Position numbers and translations under genes: made by a program. From Rhodobacteraceae bacterium LNNU 3342 (GTDB lineage Bacteria; Pseudomonadota; Alphaproteobacteria; Rhodobacterales; Rhodobacteraceae): DNA of 64,000 nt. The number at the start of each line of letters is the position of its first letter. Positions within the stretch are counted from its first letter, which is position 1. This document shows positions 59,639 through 64,000 of this stretch, in pieces. The stretch covers positions 1-64,000 of the forward strand of contig VUAW01000005.1 of NCBI GenBank assembly GCA_008711135.1. Direction: 5' to 3'. The notes beneath the pieces were generated by a model. That model had not been told where the DNA came from, did no database searches, and saw nothing but the letters and a program-made list of their open reading frames with translations.

Positions 59639-60538
59639 ATGACCATGATCGCAACTGAAACGGCGCCCGTCGCCACGACCGATACGACCGCCGTCGACCG
59701 TCGCCGCGCCCAGATCTCTGCCATGGTCCGGTACACGCTTCTGTTCGGCGTCGGGCTGCTGATGCTCTATCCGCTGATCTGGCTGGTGGGCGCGTCGTTC
59801 AAGACCAACAACGAGATCTTTGGCAGCATCGGCTTCATTCCGGAAAACCCGACGCTGGAAGGCTACCGGCAGGGGTGGGAAACCTCGACCCCCTATACCT
59901 TTGGCCGGTTCTTCTGGAACACCTTCCTGATCATCCTGCCCAAGACGATCTTTACCGCAATTTCCTGCGCCCTTGTGGCCTATGGGTTCGCGCGGTTCGA
60001 GTTCCCGGGCAAGAAGATCCTGTTCGCCAGCCTGATCGCCACGCTTCTGCTGCCGAACGTCGTCACCCGCATCCCGCAGTACATCCTGTTCCGGGACCTG
60101 GGCTGGCTTGATACCTACCTGCCGCTCTGGGTGCCGTCGGCCTTTGCCGGGGATGCGTTCTTCGTCTTCATGCTGGTGCAGTTCCTGCGGGCCATCCCCC
60201 GCGATATGGAGGAAGCCGCCCGCGTCGATGGCGCCAACACGTTCCAGACGCTGATCTACATCGTGGTTCCGCTGCTGATGCCGGCGCTGATCTCGGTCGC
60301 CCTGTTCCAGTTCATGTGGACCATGAACGACTTCCTCGGCCCGCTGATCTACATCTCGTCGGTGGAAAAGTTCCCGGTCAGCCTGGCGCTCAAACTCTCG
60401 ATCGACACGACGGAAGCCTTTGAATGGAACCGCATTCTGGCCATGTCGGTGCTGGCGCTGCTACCCGCGCTCGTCGTGTTCTTCATCGCTCAGAAATACT
60501 TCATCGAAGGCATCTCGGCCGGTGGGGTGAAAGGATAA
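59639..60538 (+). CDS. togN: Oligogalacturonide ABC importer permease (TogN-like)
   Basis: A 299-residue CUT1 permease of the MalG/TogN type. After a polar N-terminus it has six helices. The EAA loop is MEEAARVDGANTFQTLIYIV, and AISCALVAYGFARFEFPGKK and FMWTMNDFLGPLIYISS are typical of the family. GAGGAG precedes the ATG at 59639. Confidence 0.88.
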   Translation: MTMIATETAPVATTDTTAVDRRRAQISAMVRYTLLFGVGLLMLYPLIWLVGASFKTNNEIFGSIGFIPENPTLEGYRQGWETSTPYTFGRFFWNTFLIILPKTIFTAISCALVAYGFARFEFPGKKILFASLIATLLLPNVVTRIPQYILFRDLGWLDTYLPLWVPSAFAGDAFFVFMLVQFLRAIPRDMEEAARVDGANTFQTLIYIVVPLLMPALISVALFQFMWTMNDFLGPLIYISSVEKFPVSLALKLSIDTTEAFEWNRILAMSVLALLPALVVFFIAQKYFIEGISAGGVKG

Positions 60539-60541
60539 CTC

Positions 60542-61657
60542 ATGGCACGTCTTGAAATCAGGAACCTCGAAAAGGTCTATGGCAACGCCTTCAAGGCGGT
60601 CCACGGGATCAACCTGGATGTCGCGGACGGGGAATTCATGGTGCTGGTCGGCCCGTCCGGCTGCGCCAAGTCCACCACGCTGCGGATGATCGCGGGGCTG
60701 GAAACCATCAGCGGCGGCGAGGTCCGGATCGGCGGGCGCGTCGTGAACAACCTGCCCCCGGGCAAGCGCGGCATCGCGATGGTGTTCCAGAACTACGCGC
60801 TTTATCCCCACATGAAGGTGCGTTCGAACCTGTCCTTCGGCCTGCGCCTGCAGCACAAGTCCAAGGCCGAGATCGAGGCCGCCACCGCCGAGGTTGCGCG
60901 CATCCTCGAAATCGAGCCGCTGCTCGACCGGCTGCCCAAGGAACTGTCCGGCGGTCAGGCACAGCGGGTGGCACTGGGCCGGGCGCTGATCAAGAAGCCG
61001 GAAGTGTTCCTGTTCGACGAACCGCTGTCGAACCTGGACGCCAAGCTGCGGGCCTCGATGCGGGTGCGGATCACCGACCTGCACAAGCGGCTGAAGGCTG
61101 AAGGCATGTCCTCGACCGTGGTCTACGTCACTCACGACCAGACCGAAGCGATGACCATGGGCGACCGGATCTGCGTGATGAAGGAAGGCCGCATCATGCA
61201 GGTGGCCGACCCGAAGACGCTGTACAACGAACCGGCCAACGCCTTTGTCGCAGGCTTCATCGGCAGCCCCGAAATGAACCTCGTGGATGGCGCGCTGGAG
61301 GGTGGCAGCGATCCCGTCTTCCGCATCGGCGGCCAAGCGGTGCGGCTGGGTCCGCAGATGGGCGCGCGGCTGCGTCCCGGCGCGCGCGGCGACGTGACGC
61401 TCGGCATGCGTCCGCAGCACCTGAAACCTGCCGCCGACGGGCTGAAGGGGCAGATCGTCAACGCCGAATTCATGGGCCATGAGGTTGTCGTGCACCTGGA
61501 CATCGGGCGCACGCGGCTCGTCTCGGTCCTGTCGGCGGCCGAATACGAAGGGCTCGACCGGTCCAGCGGGGCGATTTCCGTCGCACCCGATGCGTCTGCA
61601 GCCCATGTCTTTGCGCGTGACGGCGGCGAGAACATCTCGCTTGCCCACGCATCGTGA
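60542..61657 (+). CDS. togA: Oligogalacturonide ABC importer ATPase (TogA/MsmK/UgpC-like)
   Basis: A 371-residue ATPase of the MalK/UgpC group. Walker A is VGPSGCAKSTTLRMIAGLE with Ala42 where most family members have Gly. The Q-loop is MVFQNYALYPHMKV, signature LSGGQAQRVALGRALIKKP, Walker B VFLFDEPLSNLDAKLR, switch His in YVTHDQTEAMT. The C-terminal OB-type regulatory domain is present. The Ala substitution is tolerated in relatives and does not by itself mean loss of function. Confidence 0.9.
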   Translation: MARLEIRNLEKVYGNAFKAVHGINLDVADGEFMVLVGPSGCAKSTTLRMIAGLETISGGEVRIGGRVVNNLPPGKRGIAMVFQNYALYPHMKVRSNLSFGLRLQHKSKAEIEAATAEVARILEIEPLLDRLPKELSGGQAQRVALGRALIKKPEVFLFDEPLSNLDAKLRASMRVRITDLHKRLKAEGMSSTVVYVTHDQTEAMTMGDRICVMKEGRIMQVADPKTLYNEPANAFVAGFIGSPEMNLVDGALEGGSDPVFRIGGQAVRLGPQMGARLRPGARGDVTLGMRPQHLKPAADGLKGQIVNAEFMGHEVVVHLDIGRTRLVSVLSAAEYEGLDRSSGAISVAPDASAAHVFARDGGENISLAHAS

Positions 61658-61676
61658 ACCTTGAGGGAGGAAACCA

Positions 61677-62933
61677 ATGAAGAAACTTCTCATGCTGGGC
61701 GTCGCGCTGGCGACGCTTGCACCGGCGGCAAATGCAGCCAATCTGCGCATGTCCTGGTGGGGCGGCGACGGTCGCCACGCCGCGACGCAAGAGGCGCTGA
61801 AAGTTTGCGGTGAAAAGCACGGCCACACCATTGCAGCCGAATTCACCGGCTGGGCCGGCCACCAGGAGCGGATCACCACGCAGATCGCGGGCCGCACCGA
61901 AGCCGACATCATGCAGATCAACTGGCCGTGGCTGCCGCTCTTTTCCCGCAACGGCGACGGCTTTGTCGACCTGCGTCAGTACGAACACATCATCGACCTG
62001 ACCCAGTGGAGCGAAGAGGCCCTGAAGGGCGGCGAGATGAACGGCGTCCTGAACGGCATGCCGATCTCGGAAACCGGCCGGGTGTTCCTGTTCAACAAGA
62101 CCACCTTTGAAAAGGCTGGGCTGGAAGTTCCCACCACCTGGGAAGAGGTGATCGCCGCAGCTCCGGTGTTCAAGGAAAAGCTGGGTGACGGCTACTACCC
62201 GCTGGAAGTCGTGACGCTGAACGCCATCCTCGTCGTCTCGCTTGTGACGACGCAGGCGACCGGCAAGGACATGATCGACCCGGAAACCACCACAGTCGCC
62301 TGGACGCCCGAAGAACTGGCCGAAGGCATCCGCTTCTACGAACATCTCGTGGAAACCGGCACGATCCGCCCCTGGCGCGCCGCGGCGGGTGAAGGCAACG
62401 TCGAACTGTTCGAGGTGCGTACCTGGGCCGATGGCCGCATCGCCGGCACCTATGAGTGGGACTCGACCTATCAGAAATACGCGGATCCGCTCGACGAAGG
62501 GCAGGAACTGGTGCCCGTCCCGATGCTGACGATCGAGAATGCGGTGACGCAGGGTGTCTATCGCAAGCCGTCGATGCTGTTCGCGATCTCCAAGAACTCG
62601 CAGAACCCCGAGGCTGCCGCGCAGATCATCAACTGCCTGCTGAACGAGCCGGAAGGGATCGACATCCTCAAGGACTCGCGCGGGATCCCGTCGAGCACCG
62701 TCGCGCTGGAACGCCTGATGGAGCAGGAGGTCATCGACCCGACGCTTCTGGCCGCGAACGAGATCGTGACTCAGGGCGAAGGGCCGCTCGTCTCGCCCTA
62801 CAACGAACATCCGCGCGTGCGCAGCGTGTTCGGCGACAACCTTGAAGGCGTGGCCTACGGCATGCTGTCGGCCGAAGAAGCCGCGGAAGAGATCATCAAC
62901 GGGGTCAACAGCGCCCTGCGCAGCTTCCGCTAA
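61677..62933 (+). CDS. togB: Oligogalacturonide-binding protein (TogB-like)
   Basis: A 418-residue periplasmic receptor. The signal peptide is [20 protein letters not shown]. The mature part closely follows TogB as I remember it: [85 protein letters not shown] and [18 protein letters not shown]. It would capture pectin-derived oligomers. It follows the ATPase by 19 bases and is followed by a strong hairpin that may protect its message. Confidence 0.88.
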   Translation: MKKLLMLGVALATLAPAANAANLRMSWWGGDGRHAATQEALKVCGEKHGHTIAAEFTGWAGHQERITTQIAGRTEADIMQINWPWLPLFSRNGDGFVDLRQYEHIIDLTQWSEEALKGGEMNGVLNGMPISETGRVFLFNKTTFEKAGLEVPTTWEEVIAAAPVFKEKLGDGYYPLEVVTLNAILVVSLVTTQATGKDMIDPETTTVAWTPEELAEGIRFYEHLVETGTIRPWRAAAGEGNVELFEVRTWADGRIAGTYEWDSTYQKYADPLDEGQELVPVPMLTIENAVTQGVYRKPSMLFAISKNSQNPEAAAQIINCLLNEPEGIDILKDSRGIPSSTVALERLMEQEVIDPTLLAANEIVTQGEGPLVSPYNEHPRVRSVFGDNLEGVAYGMLSAEEAAEEIINGVNSALRSFR

Positions 62934-62941
62934 ATGCAATC

Positions 62942-62970
62942 GGCGCGGCCCCTTGTGGCCGCGCCTCTTT
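62942..62970 (+). terminator. Hairpin after togB (attenuator or terminator)
   Basis: Nine-base perfect stem GGCGCGGCC/GGCCGCGCC with a 6-base loop, followed by TCTTT. It lies between togB and the GH28 gene and probably lowers readthrough or protects the abundant receptor message. Confidence 0.7.
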
Positions 62971-62983
62971 GACGGATGACGGA

Positions 62984-64000
62984 ATGGAACCGCTTCTTCC
63001 CGTGGCGCTCTCGCCGCGATCGATCGCGCTTTGCCTGCCGGAACCTGGCGCCCTTTATTACCTTGACCAGCCACGGCGCTGGCAACTGACGGGACCCGAA
63101 ACGCGGGAAGGCGAAACCCGGACCGTCGTGACCTGCTGGCACGACCTTCACCCAGGCAGCGCTTACCGCCTGACAGTTGAAGGCTTCGCCCCCCATGATT
63201 TCTTCACGCCCCCCTGCCCGCAAGAGGTCGTTCTGAACGATCCCGCGCAGGCCCAGGCGCTGATCGACGCGCTGCCCGAAGGCGGCATGCTTGTGGTCCC
63301 GCCGGGCCGATGGGTAGTCGCGCCCCTGATGCTGCGCAGTGACATGGTGCTTTATCTGTCCGAAGGCGCGGAACTTGCCGCCCCCGACCGGCGCGAGGAT
63401 TATCCGATCCTTCCGGTTGCCGAAGGCGCGACATGGGAAGGCCTTCCGGAACCTTGTTATCGCGCTGTCCTGACCGCGCGCGGCTGCCGGAACCTCGTCA
63501 TCGCAGGCCTTGGAATCGTCGACGGCGGCGGCAGCCGGGGCGACTGGTGGACCTGGCCCAAGGAAACCCGCGAGGGTGCCCGCCGCCCCCGTCTTCTGCA
63601 CCTTATTGACTGCGAGGATGTGACGGTCATCGGCACCACGCTGCAGAACGCGCCAAGCTGGACGCTGCACCCATGGAAAAGCCGCCGGCTGGTGTTCGCA
63701 GGCCTCTCCATCATCAATCCGCCCGACAGCCCCAATACCGACGGGCTGAACCCCGAAAGCTGCGAGGATGTGCTGATCACCGGCGTCCATTTCACAGTGG
63801 GCGACGACTGCATCGCAATCAAGGCGGGCAAGCGCGCGCCGGGCGTGACGGATCATCTTGCCCCCACCCGCGACATCACGATCAGCCATTGCCTGATGGA
63901 GCGCGGCCACGGCGGCGTCGTCATCGGGTCGGAGATGAGCGGCGGCGTCCACAATGTGACCATCGAGGCCTGCGAGATGATCGGCACCGACCGGGGCCTG
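62984..64000 (+). CDS. GH28 polygalacturonase family protein (cut by window end)
   Basis: At least 339 residues; the 3' end is outside the window. My translation starts [20 protein letters not shown]. The first ~85 residues form a small beta-type domain, then a right-handed beta-helix. Catalytic motifs of GH28 are present: NTD at 251-253 (PNTDGL), DD at 274-275 (VGDDCIAIK) and GHG at 308-310 ([15 protein letters not shown]); the R-x-K site is expected beyond the edge. No signal peptide is visible, so it probably cleaves oligogalacturonides in the cytoplasm after import. Confidence 0.88.
   Translation, partial: MEPLLPVALSPRSIALCLPEPGALYYLDQPRRWQLTGPETREGETRTVVTCWHDLHPGSAYRLTVEGFAPHDFFTPPCPQEVVLNDPAQAQALIDALPEGGMLVVPPGRWVVAPLMLRSDMVLYLSEGAELAAPDRREDYPILPVAEGATWEGLPEPCYRAVLTARGCRNLVIAGLGIVDGGGSRGDWWTWPKETREGARRPRLLHLIDCEDVTVIGTTLQNAPSWTLHPWKSRRLVFAGLSIINPPDSPNTDGLNPESCEDVLITGVHFTVGDDCIAIKAGKRAPGVTDHLAPTRDITISHCLMERGHGGVVIGSEMSGGVHNVTIEACEMIGTDRGL

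Noticed and set aside
60461-63074. Long minus-strand frames (~500 codons) opposite togA and togB
   Set aside because: Antisense shadows of well-conserved ABC transporter genes; no family signature.

Overview
The window is high-GC DNA (roughly two thirds G+C by eye) and reads as chromosome of a free-living alphaproteobacterium. The closest feel is Rhodobacterales/Paracoccaceae: HWE-family histidine kinase, small stress proteins, Cys-type formate dehydrogenase with DUF3305/DUF3306 partners, and KpsMTE-type polysaccharide export. Taxonomy is an inference from gene content and codon use, not from a marker gene. No rRNA, tRNA, CRISPR array, transposase or integrase was seen.

Layout. 1-805: 3'-truncated chemotaxis receptor. 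876-10450: a stress island made of an HD protein, several tiny proteins, an HWE kinase, a CYP152-type P450 peroxygenase, a YciE/DUF892 ferritin-like protein, a zinc alcohol dehydrogenase and a secreted PRC-barrel protein, with a TetR-MATE pair inside it. Nearly every stress gene is preceded by the same two-part element, GGAAC-N17-GTT. It resembles promoters of EcfG-type general stress sigma factors, and copies recur near 36.4, 38.0 and 45.0 kb. 10532-12772: FepA-like siderophore receptor. 12879-31264: surface polysaccharide locus with two very large multidomain glycosyltransferases, a dTDP-3-amino-sugar pair (fdtA/fdtB type), a GNAT acetyltransferase, a KpsMTE exporter split over two divergent units, rmlBDA, an SDR and an initiating sugar-phosphate transferase. 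31541-34758: a compact pqqABCDE operon including the 26-codon pqqA. 34862-39456: LysR regulator, more stress genes (PPOX-fold protein, erythromycin-esterase-like protein, DUF3008 protein), hemolysin III, GNAT and a small membrane protein.

39514-46509: membrane formate dehydrogenase (gamma, beta, alpha, a Tat-signal small protein, TorD-like chaperone), divergent from a secreted proline-rich protein and DUF3305/DUF3306. 46506-49831: PA0069-type radical SAM protein, MFS exporter and LysR regulator. 50032-56253: branched-chain-amino-acid-type ABC importer with a GMC oxidoreductase. 56250-64000: AraC regulator divergent from a pectin-oligomer operon (GH4, TogMNAB-like importer, GH28), with the GH28 gene cut by the window end.

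How it fits together. The clearest system-level signal is the dispersed GGAAC-N17-GTT regulon, which would place a peroxygenase, a ferritin-like protein, secreted and membrane stress proteins, a sensor kinase and perhaps formate dehydrogenase under one alternative sigma factor. The polysaccharide locus makes an unusual dTDP-sugar and assembles and exports a polymer. The 3' end encodes uptake and breakdown of galacturonate oligomers.
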